Of a stretch of DNA of 64,000 nucleotides, positions 45,712 through 54,511 are shown piece after piece (the stretch's first letter is position 1; the number at the start of each line of letters is the position of its first letter). A model generated the notes under the pieces. The model was not told where the DNA came from. It did not search any database and was given only the letters and a program-made list of their open reading frames with translations. The DNA comes from Neobacillus massiliamazoniensis. GTDB taxonomy: Bacteria; Bacillota; Bacilli; Bacillales; Cytobacillaceae. A program made the translations under genes and the position numbers. The stretch covers positions 1,550,001-1,614,000 of the forward strand of contig NZ_CVRB01000001.1 in assembly GCF_001048695.1 (NCBI RefSeq), read 5' to 3'.

Positions 45712-46695
45712 TTATTTAAAAATCAATAACTGATCATTTTTTTCAATTTGAACAGAGTGGGAAGGATTCAAAAAGGTTTCTTTCCCTCTCTTGATACCAA
45801 TTAATAAACTGCCCTTATTTAAAAATTCCTGACAAACAGCCATATATGTTTTACCAATATCCGTTTCACTCACTTCATATGACGATAATCGCCTCTCTTG
45901 AAAATACTGAATAAAATCTGATAATAGTCCATCACCGTTAGAATGAAGACTGTTGATCATGAAGACACTGGTTATTTTATTGGATTGGATGACCTCATCT
46001 GCTCCAGCTCTTATTGCATTCATTACTTGTTCAGCAGTTAATATTTCGACGATACATTTTACTTGGGAGCATAAGCCTTTAATGGTCAACAGTGTTAAAA
46101 TGCTGTTCATATCGGCTTGAAGCTCATCATTTCCCCTGTCAGCGGTTATCAGAACCTTCTCCGCTTTTTCAATATCACTTTTTAATATCGTTTCGTCAAC
46201 ATGGCTTTTGCCTTGGATAAAATGGACAAATTTCGGGACGGGATTACTCGGAAGTGTCTCGTCAATTAAGATGATTTTTTGTGGATTTTTTGAGCTTGCT
46301 AGGCGATGAATTAACTCCCTTGATCTTTCATTCCAGCCAATAATAATGACATGCCCTTCCCCTTTATATGGGATTTTCCCTTCTGAAAGGGCATCCTGCT
46401 TGGTAACGGCCGCGGCTGCCAATGTTCCAAAGTAGGAGGAAACAAAGCCCACACCAAGCAAAATAAGAACCAAAGTCGTTAATCTTCCAAACAATGACTG
46501 GGGGACATAGTCGCCATAACCAACGGTTGAGGCTGTAATAATCGCCCACCAAATGCCATCGAAAATAGATGGGAAGGTCTCAGGCTCTAGTAAATGTATA
46601 GAGATTCCGAAGGTAAGAAACACTAGCAAAGCCATTACTAGAATGCGGATAAGAAGCGGTAAGCGTAAAAAACTAATATACATTCGATTAGTCAC
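45712..46695 (-). CDS. yugO: Potassium channel YugO
   Basis: 327-aa two-helix K+ channel subunit with a cytosolic RCK domain. Helices at residues ~15-33 and ~74-95 flank the pore helix and filter TVGYGD (residues 57-62). The TrkA-N (RCK) domain starts GEGHVIIIGWNERSRELI and a TrkA-C-like part follows. In B. subtilis YugO passes K+ signals in biofilms. Start chosen is GTG 46695, 7 bases after GAGGTGA; an upstream ATG gives a long unlikely N-terminus. Confidence 0.92.
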   Translation of the reverse strand: MTNRMYISFLRLPLLIRILVMALLVFLTFGISIHLLEPETFPSIFDGIWWAIITASTVGYGDYVPQSLFGRLTTLVLILLGVGFVSSYFGTLAAAAVTKQDALSEGKIPYKGEGHVIIIGWNERSRELIHRLASSKNPQKIILIDETLPSNPVPKFVHFIQGKSHVDETILKSDIEKAEKVLITADRGNDELQADMNSILTLLTIKGLCSQVKCIVEILTAEQVMNAIRAGADEVIQSNKITSVFMINSLHSNGDGLLSDFIQYFQERRLSSYEVSETDIGKTYMAVCQEFLNKGSLLIGIKRGKETFLNPSHSVQIEKNDQLLIFK

Positions 46696-46822
46696 AGCCA
46701 TCACCTCATTTCTTATATTATTTGCGTAAATAATGATTATCATAATGTGGGAAATAAAGGGATAATTTTCATTTGTTTGCAGAAACTAATTCCAAGAAAA
46801 ATGATTATTGGGGTGTAGCAAA

Positions 46823-48496
46823 GTGTTTAGGGAGGAAAAAAAAGAACGAAGGCTGATTCTCTTTGCCTTATTAGTGATAGCAATCTATCTTTCACCACTT
46901 TTTATCCTGCAAGAAAATGCCCATATCAGGGTGCATGATAATTTGGACTCCAACCTGGCGTGGTATAAGGTGTTAGCTCGCAGCGGAGAAATGTTTGGTT
47001 CGGTAAATGCCATCATCCCTCAAATTATTAACGGCTTACCGAGAAATGCCTTTGGGACAGAATACAGCGTAATTGTCTGGTTATATAAATTTCTTCCAAC
47101 GATGACCGCTTATGGGTTAAGCCAGGCGTTGACAAGAGTGATGGCCTTCATCGGGATGTATTTACTTTTAAAAAAGCACTTTCTTCGCGGTGAACAGTGG
47201 GTATTTTTGCAAATTGGAACGGCTGTTGCTTTTGCGCTGACACCATTTTGGCCGTCAGGAATGTTAAGTACGTTAGGGATGCCGCTTGCTTTATGGGCGT
47301 TTCTAAACATTCGCAACGGGGAAGGATCTTGGAAGGATTTCCTCGTTTTAACGTTATTGCCTTTATACGCTAGCATTGTCCTTGGTTTTTTCTTTTTCTT
47401 AAGTGCAATGGGAATTCTGTGGCTAAGTGATGTTATAAGAGGAAAGGGCTGGAATCCTCGTTTTCTACTGGCGATTGTTTATATGTCGTCCATTTTCATG
47501 CTAGTAGAATATCGGCTGGTTTATTCCTTTCTTTTTGCAAATGAACCAAATAGTCGTGATGAATTTATCCATGCGACTCTGCCCTTTTGGAGATCTATAA
47601 GACTAAGCATTAAAAACTATGTACTGGGACATAACCATGTGATGACCGTTCACACTTTCTTTATTCTGCCTGCGACTTACATTGCCATGTTTTTTGTCTA
47701 TTCCAAACGGCTGTGGAAACAGGAAAAATTGTTTGTCTTTTTATTCGTGTTAAATATGTTGCTATCGCTTTGGTATGCCTTTTGGTTTTATCGAGGATGG
47801 GCTCCTCTGACAGAACGATTTCATTTTATGAATACGTTTAATTTTGCCCGCTACCATTTTTTACGGCCGCTTGTGATTTATGCTGGTTTCGGACTTGCAT
47901 TAAGAGTGATTTGGCTTCAAGGACAAAGTTGGGTGAAAATAGCGAAATCGTTGGTAATCCTGCAAATATTTCTTTTAGGGCTATATAATGATGAAGTTAT
48001 TTATCGTCAAAAACCTTCTGTTAGAGAATTCTATGCGGAAGATTTATTTAAAAAAATAGAAAAGCATATTGCTTTGCCACAAGAGGATTATCGTGTGGCC
48101 AGCATTGGAATCCATCCAGCGATATCCCAGTACAATGGGTTTTACACACTCGATACCTATAACAATTTTTATCCGTTAACCTATAAACATCAATTTAGAA
48201 AGTTGATTGAATCGGAATTGGTAGGAAATAAAACGATTCGTAACTATTTTGACAACTGGGGCGGGAGATGTTATCTGTATACTGCCCAGCTTGGAAAGCA
48301 CGTAATGTTCAAAAAACATTCAAAAAGGCAATTAGATCATTTGCAATTGAATACGAAGGTTTTTAAGGAAATGGGTGGGCGTTATATTTTTTCCGCCCTG
48401 CCCATCACGAATGCCGAGCAAAATCAATTAATCCTCGATAAGGTGTTCGTATCGAAAGCTTCAGCATGGAAAATCTATTTATACAAGACGATGTAG
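46823..48496 (+). CDS. Polytopic membrane protein, YkoS-like (DUF6044 type)
   Basis: 557-aa protein with about 10-12 membrane helices between residues ~12 and ~385 and a ~165-residue C-terminal soluble part. An early loop carries a conserved-looking acidic motif (HIRVHDNLDSNLAWYK). Length, topology and the glycosyltransferase gene 18 bp downstream match B. subtilis ykoS-ykoT. Such proteins resemble GT-C type glycosyltransferases using lipid-linked sugars; that role is inference. GTG start with GGGGTG 8 bases upstream. Confidence 0.72.
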   Translation: MFREEKKERRLILFALLVIAIYLSPLFILQENAHIRVHDNLDSNLAWYKVLARSGEMFGSVNAIIPQIINGLPRNAFGTEYSVIVWLYKFLPTMTAYGLSQALTRVMAFIGMYLLLKKHFLRGEQWVFLQIGTAVAFALTPFWPSGMLSTLGMPLALWAFLNIRNGEGSWKDFLVLTLLPLYASIVLGFFFFLSAMGILWLSDVIRGKGWNPRFLLAIVYMSSIFMLVEYRLVYSFLFANEPNSRDEFIHATLPFWRSIRLSIKNYVLGHNHVMTVHTFFILPATYIAMFFVYSKRLWKQEKLFVFLFVLNMLLSLWYAFWFYRGWAPLTERFHFMNTFNFARYHFLRPLVIYAGFGLALRVIWLQGQSWVKIAKSLVILQIFLLGLYNDEVIYRQKPSVREFYAEDLFKKIEKHIALPQEDYRVASIGIHPAISQYNGFYTLDTYNNFYPLTYKHQFRKLIESELVGNKTIRNYFDNWGGRCYLYTAQLGKHVMFKKHSKRQLDHLQLNTKVFKEMGGRYIFSALPITNAEQNQLILDKVFVSKASAWKIYLYKTM

Positions 48497-48514
48497 TAGG
48501 TGGAGGTATGAATG

Positions 48515-49543
48515 ATGATAGAACCCGTCCTGACGATAGTAGTCCCTTGTTATAACGAGCAGGAGGTATTACCGGAAACGATTTTTAAGCTTCAGCAACT
48601 AGTAAAGGAGCTTATTGTTGAAAATCTTGTTTCGAAGGATAGCAAAATTTTGTTTGTTGATGACGGAAGTAAGGATCAAACATGGAACTTAATTTATAAA
48701 GAAGGATTAAAGAGTGAATTTGTCAGAGGCTTAAAGCTATCTAGAAATGTCGGGCATCAAAATGCATTACTCGCAGGTTTATTGACTGCTAAGGAGATGT
48801 CTGATTGCGTGATCTCCATTGATGCTGATTTGCAGGACGATATTGAAGTAGTCCGAGAGTTTATCCATAAATTCCGATCAGGCTGTGAAATTGTTTATGG
48901 GGTTCGAAAAGGTAGGAAGACCGACACGTTCTTTAAACGCTGTACGGCTCAAGGTTTCTATAAGCTAATGAAGAAATTGGGCGTTGATCTTGTTTATAAT
49001 CATGCTGATTTTCGCTTGATGAGTAGACGGGCAATCCAAGAGCTCGAGCAGTTTAAAGAAGTAAATTTGTTTTTAAGAGGGATTGTACCACTTCTCGGTT
49101 TACGGTCAGATATGGTTTATTATGACCGGAAAGAACGGCCTGCCGGTGAAACAAAATATCCATTAAAGAAAATGCTGGCGTTTGCCTTTGATGGAGTGAC
49201 TTCCTTTTCGGTTTCTCCAATTCGCCTTGTTTTAATCATTGGATTTTTTTCCTTTTTTATGAGTCTTCTGTTTGGCGGCTATTTTTTAGCACTAAAATTT
49301 TTTGGGAATACAGAGATGGGGTGGACGTCATTAATTACCTCAATTTGGTTGATTGGCGGTCTGCAGTTAATTGCCATTGGATTAATAGGTGAGTACATTG
49401 GGAAAATTTATAAGGAATCTAAACAACGGCCTAAATATATTATTGAAATGGATATGTTGAATTTGCTGAAACCAAAGAATCATCTGATTCAAGAGGAGGA
49501 GCCTTTTCAGCTTGAACTTAGAAAATTAACGGAAATGAATTGA
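48515..49543 (+). CDS. GT2 polyprenyl-phosphate glycosyltransferase, YkoT-like
   Basis: 342-aa membrane-bound family 2 glycosyltransferase of the DPM1/GtrB type, which loads a sugar onto a polyprenyl phosphate. GT-A domain: TIVVPCYNEQEVLPET, FVDDGSKDQTW, metal motif DADLQDD. Two C-terminal membrane helices (residues ~233-255 and ~268-292) are present. It is in one operon with the YkoS-like gene: the loader plus a membrane transferase. GGAGGT is 7 bases before ATG 48515. The TGA stop overlaps the first bases of element C3. Confidence 0.85.
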   Translation: MIEPVLTIVVPCYNEQEVLPETIFKLQQLVKELIVENLVSKDSKILFVDDGSKDQTWNLIYKEGLKSEFVRGLKLSRNVGHQNALLAGLLTAKEMSDCVISIDADLQDDIEVVREFIHKFRSGCEIVYGVRKGRKTDTFFKRCTAQGFYKLMKKLGVDLVYNHADFRLMSRRAIQELEQFKEVNLFLRGIVPLLGLRSDMVYYDRKERPAGETKYPLKKMLAFAFDGVTSFSVSPIRLVLIIGFFSFFMSLLFGGYFLALKFFGNTEMGWTSLITSIWLIGGLQLIAIGLIGEYIGKIYKESKQRPKYIIEMDMLNLLKPKNHLIQEEEPFQLELRKLTEMN

Positions 49544-49644
49544 GGATGTCCCAAATAAAGTGTCAGACCACTATAACCCACATTTATAGTAAAACAGACT
49601 ATATATTGAGTGTTAAGCGAGAGGAGACCCTTTGGGTCATCCTC
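49542..49644. repeat. Family C element, copy C3 (overlaps stop codon)
   Basis: 103 bp, GAGGATGTCCCAAA to TTTGGGTCATCCTC, in the reverse inner orientation to C1 (AAAGTGTCAGACC first, GAGTGTTAAGCGAGAGG later). Its first two bases form the TGA stop of the glycosyltransferase gene. Confidence 0.85.
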
Positions 49645-49718
49645 TTTTTTTGTGGTACAAACTGCCCTATCTGAATAGAAATGAGTAGAGACAGGCTTTA
49701 CTCAGGAAAGAAATTTCG

Positions 49719-49995
49719 ACTTCGAGAATTGTCCAACTTCATAAGAGTAAACTTCGGAAGCGATACCTCGCACGCCGAAAAACGTGAGTTTTTCGGCGGA
49801 GGCGCCATCGGCTCGAGGTCTCAAGCCAATTAATTTTAATTATATTAATTGATTCTTGCTCCTGCGGCAAAGTAAAATCGGAGAAGTTAATGTTCACCTC
49901 GTCGCATGCCTACAAAGATGATTATGCAGTGGTGCTGGCATCCTGCCGGCTCGTCTTGTGCTTGTCGCCGATAAGCGGGCGCCTTACACTTTTCT
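49719..49995. repeat. Family A repeat, copy A9
   Basis: CTTCGAGAATTGTCCAAC start, hairpin module GCACGCCGAAAAACGTGAG, the ~100-bp apical insert shared with A8, and the end GCGGGCGCCTTACACTTTTCT. It lies upstream of the LysE-type gene, whose ribosome site starts only ~5 bp later. Confidence 0.85.
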
Positions 49996-50012
49996 AATAA
50001 GGAGAGATTACG

Positions 50013-50642
50013 ATGAATGTGTTTTTAAGCTATGTTTTGTTGGGACTGTCACTTGCTGCTCCAATTGGTCCGATTAATGCTGCCCAAATTGATCGAGGAA
50101 TCAGAAGCGGTTTTATGCACTCTTGGTTCATTGGGGTGGGTGCAGTGATTGCGGATGGAATTTACATGCTTATTGTATACATCGGGGTGGTAAAATTATT
50201 AGAAGCTCCGATCGTGCAAGCTTTCCTATGGTGTTTTGGCTGTTTTGTCCTTTTATACACCGGAATAGAAACGATGATCAATTCCGGCAAAATAAATTTA
50301 CAATATCAACGTGGTCAGGAGCCTCTTATAAAATCATTTTTTTCCGGCTTTCTTATGTCGATATCGAACCCGCTAACCATTTTATTTTGGTTAGGAATAT
50401 ATGGCTCTGTCCTTGCTAAGACAGCGTCTACATATGAAAGTAGCCAGTTAATCCTATATAGCAGTGCGATTTTTATTGGACTATTGATTTGGGATATTAC
50501 GATGGCATGGGTTTCTAGCAGCTTTCGGACGTTTTTAACATCAAGGCTACTCATTAGTATTTCATTTTTATCTGGTCTTTCTTTGATTGGATTTGGCATG
50601 TACTTTGGTTTCCAGGCAGTTAACATTTTCATTGACAGATAA
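50013..50642 (+). CDS. LysE/RhtB family exporter
   Basis: 209-aa membrane protein of the LysE translocator family, which exports amino acids or derivatives. Opening GLSLAAPIGPINAAQI is the family signature; about six helices follow, with SNPLTILFWLGIYG near residue 117. ATG start after AAGGAGAG. Substrate unknown. A repeat directly upstream leaves little room for a private promoter, so the promoter must be inside or before the repeat. Confidence 0.83.
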   Translation: MNVFLSYVLLGLSLAAPIGPINAAQIDRGIRSGFMHSWFIGVGAVIADGIYMLIVYIGVVKLLEAPIVQAFLWCFGCFVLLYTGIETMINSGKINLQYQRGQEPLIKSFFSGFLMSISNPLTILFWLGIYGSVLAKTASTYESSQLILYSSAIFIGLLIWDITMAWVSSSFRTFLTSRLLISISFLSGLSLIGFGMYFGFQAVNIFIDR

Positions 50643-50707
50643 AATTCTCTAGGATTAAGATTATTGTGAGTTGTCTGATTTTTTTACATATTTGGAGGGA
50701 GATTCAG

Positions 50708-51484
50708 TTGGAAAAAATTAAATTGACCATCGAAAATCACATAGCTACGGTAACCATCAATCGACCAGACCAACTTAACTGCTTTGATTTGGATGCGCTT
50801 ACGCAGTTGGAAGAGGTAGTGGACGGAATCAAATTGGATAGGGATGTACGAGTAGTTATCGTAACAGGAGCAGGTGAAAAATCGTTTAGTGCAGGTGCGG
50901 ATCTTAAAGAGCGGCGAACGCTAAGTGAAAAAGAAGTACGTAGAAATGTCAGTATGATTCGCAATGTATTTACCAAAATTGAAGAGCTGCCTCAGCCAAC
51001 AATTGCTGCAATTAATGGATATGCACTTGGTGGTGGGCTTGAACTGGCATTAGCTTGCGATTTCCGGATTGCGGTTAATGAAGCGACTGTTGCGTTAACG
51101 GAAGTAAGCTGGGGGATTATTCCTGGAGCTGGAGGCACCCAGCGCTTAAGTAGATTAATTGGAATTTCAAAAGCGAAGGAATTGATATTTACCGCGAGAA
51201 AAATAAATGCTAATCAGGCATATGACCTAGGAATTGTCAATAAAGTGGTTGAACGTGAACAGTTATTGGCTGCAGCTGTCGAGTTAGCGGAAGAAATTAT
51301 TAAGAACGCCCCGCTAGCTGTAATTCAAGCGAAATATGCTATTCATTATGGAAGCAACGTTGATCTCAACACAGGTCTTGCCATTGAGTCAAAGGCGTAT
51401 GAGGTCATCATCCCAACAAAAGATCGGGTAGAAGCATTGGAGGCTTTTAAAGAAAAACGTCCACCGAATTTCCGGGGCGAATAG
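50708..51484 (+). CDS. Enoyl-CoA hydratase/isomerase family protein (methylglutaconyl-CoA hydratase-like)
   Basis: 258-aa crotonase. Oxyanion-hole loops are SFSAGADLKERR and GYALGGGLELALACDFRIA, and the catalytic Glu region is ALTEVSWGIIPGAGGTQRL. The KERR and SWGI variants are close to YngF/AUH-type methylglutaconyl-CoA hydratases of leucine breakdown; general enoyl-CoA hydratase is the alternative. TTG start 8 bases after TGGAGGGA. No other leucine-degradation genes are adjacent, so the pathway is uncertain. Confidence 0.82.
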   Translation: MEKIKLTIENHIATVTINRPDQLNCFDLDALTQLEEVVDGIKLDRDVRVVIVTGAGEKSFSAGADLKERRTLSEKEVRRNVSMIRNVFTKIEELPQPTIAAINGYALGGGLELALACDFRIAVNEATVALTEVSWGIIPGAGGTQRLSRLIGISKAKELIFTARKINANQAYDLGIVNKVVEREQLLAAAVELAEEIIKNAPLAVIQAKYAIHYGSNVDLNTGLAIESKAYEVIIPTKDRVEALEAFKEKRPPNFRGE

Positions 51485-51506
51485 CTGTTTATTTTTGTAA
51501 AATTTA

Positions 51507-51824
51507 ACTTCGAGAATTGTCTAGCTCCATAAGAATAAGCTTCGGAAGCGATACCTCGCACGCCGAAAAACGTGAGTTTTTCGGCGGAGCGCCTAGCCCC
51601 TCGGGGTCATAAGCCACCCCCAAAACGAAGGCAAAGAGCGCCTTCTTTTTGGGCGCGTCTTATGCCTGTCGGGGCTGATCAAGGCGCTTCCGCTTTTCTA
51701 TTTGTCTAGCTCCGGGCGCCATCGGCTCGGGTCACAAGCCAATCCGGACAAGAAGGTAAAAAGCACCTTCTTGCCGGCTCGTCTTGTGCCTGTCGCCGAT
51801 AAGCAGGCGCCCTCCGCTTTTCTA
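51507..51824. repeat. Family A repeats, copy A10 (two units in tandem)
   Basis: Unit 1 (51507-~51700) carries the hairpin module and base stem with apex CCCCCAAAACGAAGG / CCTTCTTTTTGGG. Unit 2 (~51701-51824) is TGTCTAGCTCCGGGCGCC to GCAGGCGCCCTCCGCTTTTC with apex GAAGGTAAAAAGCACCTTC. The final TTTTCTA contains the stop codon of the convergent permease gene. Confidence 0.85.
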
Positions 51825-53147
51825 TGTTGGCCACGGTTTTAAAACTTTCTTTTTATTCCATTTCAAATTCATGATAAAGGTAATAACACCAATGAGCCCC
51901 ACAAACAAGATACTGATGAAAAATCCCGGTCTGCTTGTATGATGGAACAGGGTTCCACTAACCGCAATTAAAATTAAAATAGTCCCAATAGTATATTTGG
52001 TTTTGTCTTTTAAGGTTAACTCTAAAATCTTTCTTGATGAGGCTAGAATAAAAATCCAGTTATAAAGAAGCATTAAGCCTGCTGCAGTCGTGATGTATTC
52101 ATATATTTTTCCAGGCATTAAAAAGGCAATAATAATCGAAGCGCTAATTCCAATAATGGTAAGAATCAAGGTCGGGAGGGGAACTTTTAACCTCCCTTTT
52201 TTTGAAAAAAAAGCTGGTGCATCCCCTTCTTCTCCTAAATTGACAAGAATGCTGGTCACAGCAAAAAGGGAGGCCGCCATAGTTGAAAAGCCGGCAATAA
52301 TTAAGGCGCCGTTAAACAAGTGCGGAACAAAGGAAAGATGGTAAGCCTTAAGGGCAATGACAAACGGGCTCTCTTTTGAATTATACGAGCTCCAGGCGAC
52401 CATAATGACGGCGAGCCCAATGGAAAGGATATAAATAGTTGTTAAAGTGAAAAGCATCACTTTCCCAGCTTTTGGAGCTTCCTTTGGATTTGTTAAATTC
52501 ATCGCCATGAGTCCTAAAACCTCAATCCCTCCAAAGGCATAGAATGCAAAAATGACAGAGGACCAAAGTCCTTTTACTCCACCTGGGAAAATAGCTTTTT
52601 TGTTATCAGGAAACTGAATCGGGCGGTCGCCGTCGATAACACCGAAAATCGCCAATAGTGCGATGATAATAAACATGAGAATAGCGGAAATTTTTAATAC
52701 GGCAAGGATATTTTCCAATCGATTTAATACTTTAACCCCAATTAAAATAACAGCAAGACCGAGAATGGCATAAGCGGTTGCAAAGATCCACAGCGGAACC
52801 TTCGGAAACCAAAATCTAGAAAAAATCGACAATGCTGTCATTTGGCTGCCCATGATCAATACTTCAGAACACCAATAAACCCAGCCACAGCTGAAGCCTG
52901 CCCATCTGCCATATGCTTTTTTAGCATACGTCCGAAACCCCCCTTGCTGTGGGTCTGCAGCTGTCATCCTAGAAAGAGCGTCAAAAACAAAATAAGTTCC
53001 AATTGCCGCAATTACGAAAGCAATTAAAATGGATGGACCGGCCATATTGATGGCTAAGCTTGACCCGAGAAAAAAACCTGTTCCAATCGTACAGCCAACC
53101 CCGAACAAGGATAACTGCCACCATTTCATTCCTTCTGCTTTGCTCAT
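51822..53147 (-). CDS. APC-superfamily amino-acid permease
   Basis: 441-aa transporter with about 12 membrane helices. N-terminal signature of the AAT family: LSLFGVGCTIGTGFFLGSSLAI (helix 1 substrate loop, key residues G-IGTGFF-G), then FRTYAKKAYGRWAGF and YAFGGIEVLGLMAMN. A proton-coupled amino-acid importer; substrate unknown. The start chosen is ATG 53147 behind AAGGAG. The stop codon TAG lies within the end of repeat A10, so the extreme C-terminus may have been changed by repeat insertion. Confidence 0.85.
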   Translation of the reverse strand: MSKAEGMKWWQLSLFGVGCTIGTGFFLGSSLAINMAGPSILIAFVIAAIGTYFVFDALSRMTAADPQQGGFRTYAKKAYGRWAGFSCGWVYWCSEVLIMGSQMTALSIFSRFWFPKVPLWIFATAYAILGLAVILIGVKVLNRLENILAVLKISAILMFIIIALLAIFGVIDGDRPIQFPDNKKAIFPGGVKGLWSSVIFAFYAFGGIEVLGLMAMNLTNPKEAPKAGKVMLFTLTTIYILSIGLAVIMVAWSSYNSKESPFVIALKAYHLSFVPHLFNGALIIAGFSTMAASLFAVTSILVNLGEEGDAPAFFSKKGRLKVPLPTLILTIIGISASIIIAFLMPGKIYEYITTAAGLMLLYNWIFILASSRKILELTLKDKTKYTIGTILILIAVSGTLFHHTSRPGFFISILFVGLIGVITFIMNLKWNKKKVLKPWPT

Positions 53148-53166
53148 TTCACTTTCTCCTTCGTTC

Positions 53167-53195
53167 AAAAAGGTTGAGGTATGCCCCCAACCTTT
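53167..53195 (-). promoter_or_regulatory. Hairpin in the leader of the permease gene
   Basis: AAAAAGGTTG / CAACCTTTTT (10-bp stem, ~8-nt loop) lies 20 bp before the permease start, with a T-tail on either strand. It may be an attenuator for the permease, or simply an upstream terminator. Confidence 0.5.
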
Positions 53196-53221
53196 TTGAG
53201 ATTATTAAGAATTTATTCCAT

Positions 53222-53397
53222 TGAACTTCGCTAAACAGGCGCTTCCGCATTCCTATTGTCCGGCTCCAGCGCCTAGCCCCTTTTCGCTGCTCCTACGCCA
53301 CAGCTTATTCGAGGAAGTTAATGTTCAGCTCGTCGCATGCCTGCAAGGAAGATTATTCAGCGATGCAGGCAGGCTGACCAAGGCGCTTCTGCTTTTC
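53222..53397. repeat. Family A repeats, copy A11
   Basis: A partial right end (CTAAACAGGCGCTTCCGC) is followed by TTGTCCGGCTCCAGCGCCTAG to CCAAGGCGCTTCTGCTTTTC, with the GAAGTTAATGTTCA...CTCGTCGCATGCCTGC apex shared with A8/A9. Between the permease leader and a small minus-strand gene. Confidence 0.8.
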
Positions 53398-53400
53398 GGT

Positions 53401-53559
53401 TCATTTTGTTCCCGTTGCACCAGGGGCTTTATCGGTATCATCCTGGTTGTTATAATCTGAATCACCAAGCCCGGTCTTTTGTTCTCTGCCACTTCCTAAG
53501 TAGTCAGGAAGATGCTTCTGTTGAACCTTTTTAAATTGATTAAAGTCTTCATTTACCAT
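53401..53559 (-). CDS. Small hydrophilic protein of unknown function
   Basis: 52-aa protein without hydrophobic segments: N-terminal MVNEDFNQFKKVQQKHLP, then LGSGREQKTGLG and a Gly/Asp/Asn-rich tail (DSDYNNQDDTDKAPGATG). ATG start, 5 bases after AAAGGGGGAAG. Stop abuts repeat A11. The composition resembles small spore-associated proteins, but I do not recognise the family. It reads opposite to yteA, from which it diverges. Confidence 0.6.
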   Translation of the reverse strand: MVNEDFNQFKKVQQKHLPDYLGSGREQKTGLGDSDYNNQDDTDKAPGATGTK

Positions 53560-53749
53560 GTTTCTTCCCCCTTTTTTCTGTTTGCTTATATTTGTTAAGA
53601 TACACGGAGGAAAAAAACTTATTCAGAAGGAATGGCGGATTTTGCTGGAATTAAAAATTCATACATAATCAATCGCTAAATCATTGAAAATATAAAGGAT
53701 GATACTTTTTTGGAATTTCAACCAAAGCCTTGAAAAGGGGTTGTTGTGA

Positions 53750-54499
53750 ATGCTATCAAATGAGTTGCTAACCGAATTAAGGTTGCAATTATTACAGGAA
53801 AAGAAAGAAGTGGAACAGCATTTTGAACAAAATGATTACTTGGGGTTAGAGCGGGGATTTTACCATGAGTCGATGGGGGAATTATCGAGTTATGATAATC
53901 ATCCTGCTGACGAAGGAACTGACCTTTTCGAGCGTGAAAAGGATATTGCCTTAAATGAGCATTACGAATTGCAGCTTAAAAATATTAATAGGGCTTTAGA
54001 AGCGATAGAGAATGGCAATTATGGTAAATGTGAAGTTTGCGGAAAAGATATTCCAATTGAACGGCTCAAAGCTTTACCAAATACAACCTTTTGTATTGAG
54101 CATAGTCCGGATCAGGTCGTTTCCCACGACCGTCCAGTGGAGGAGGGAGTATTAATGCCGCCATGGGGTAAATTCGATATGGATGAAAAGGATGAGAATG
54201 TAGTATTTGATGCGGAGGATTCCTGGCAGGAGGTTGCTCAGTGGGGGACGAGCGAGACACCATCGGATCTCGTGCTTTCGCAGGATGACTATCATGATAT
54301 TTATATTGAAGCTGATGAAAATATCGGCTACGTGGAGGATTTCGAGAATTTTGTCGGCAATGACATGTACGGGAACAATATCACCGTTTATCCGAATCCG
54401 CAGCACGAGCATTACGAAGATGAACTCGACGAAGAAGGGATTATGACATCATTCGGTGACTTGCCAGCATTCGAACATGACCCTTACGTCGAAGAGTAG
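53750..54499 (+). CDS. yteA: DksA/TraR-type zinc-finger protein YteA
   Basis: 249-aa protein: N-terminal coiled coil (residues ~1-90), DksA/TraR-like zinc finger with Cys94, Cys97, Cys115 and His118 (CEVC ... CIEH; the fourth usual Cys is His), then PVEEGVLMPPWGKF, typical of the Bacillus YteA group, and a long acidic C-terminal tail. B. subtilis YteA is poorly characterised and associated with stress or sporulation. ATG start; AAAGGGG is ~10 bases upstream. A B element follows 12 bp after the stop. Confidence 0.83.
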   Translation: MLSNELLTELRLQLLQEKKEVEQHFEQNDYLGLERGFYHESMGELSSYDNHPADEGTDLFEREKDIALNEHYELQLKNINRALEAIENGNYGKCEVCGKDIPIERLKALPNTTFCIEHSPDQVVSHDRPVEEGVLMPPWGKFDMDEKDENVVFDAEDSWQEVAQWGTSETPSDLVLSQDDYHDIYIEADENIGYVEDFENFVGNDMYGNNITVYPNPQHEHYEDELDEEGIMTSFGDLPAFEHDPYVEE

Positions 54500-54511
54500 T
54501 TTAAAAAAGAA

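Noticed and set aside
53160..53200. A T-box or known riboswitch in the permease leader.
   Set aside because: Only a single 10-bp hairpin is present; there is no T-box sequence, specifier loop or other conserved aptamer element, and upstream DNA is repeat.
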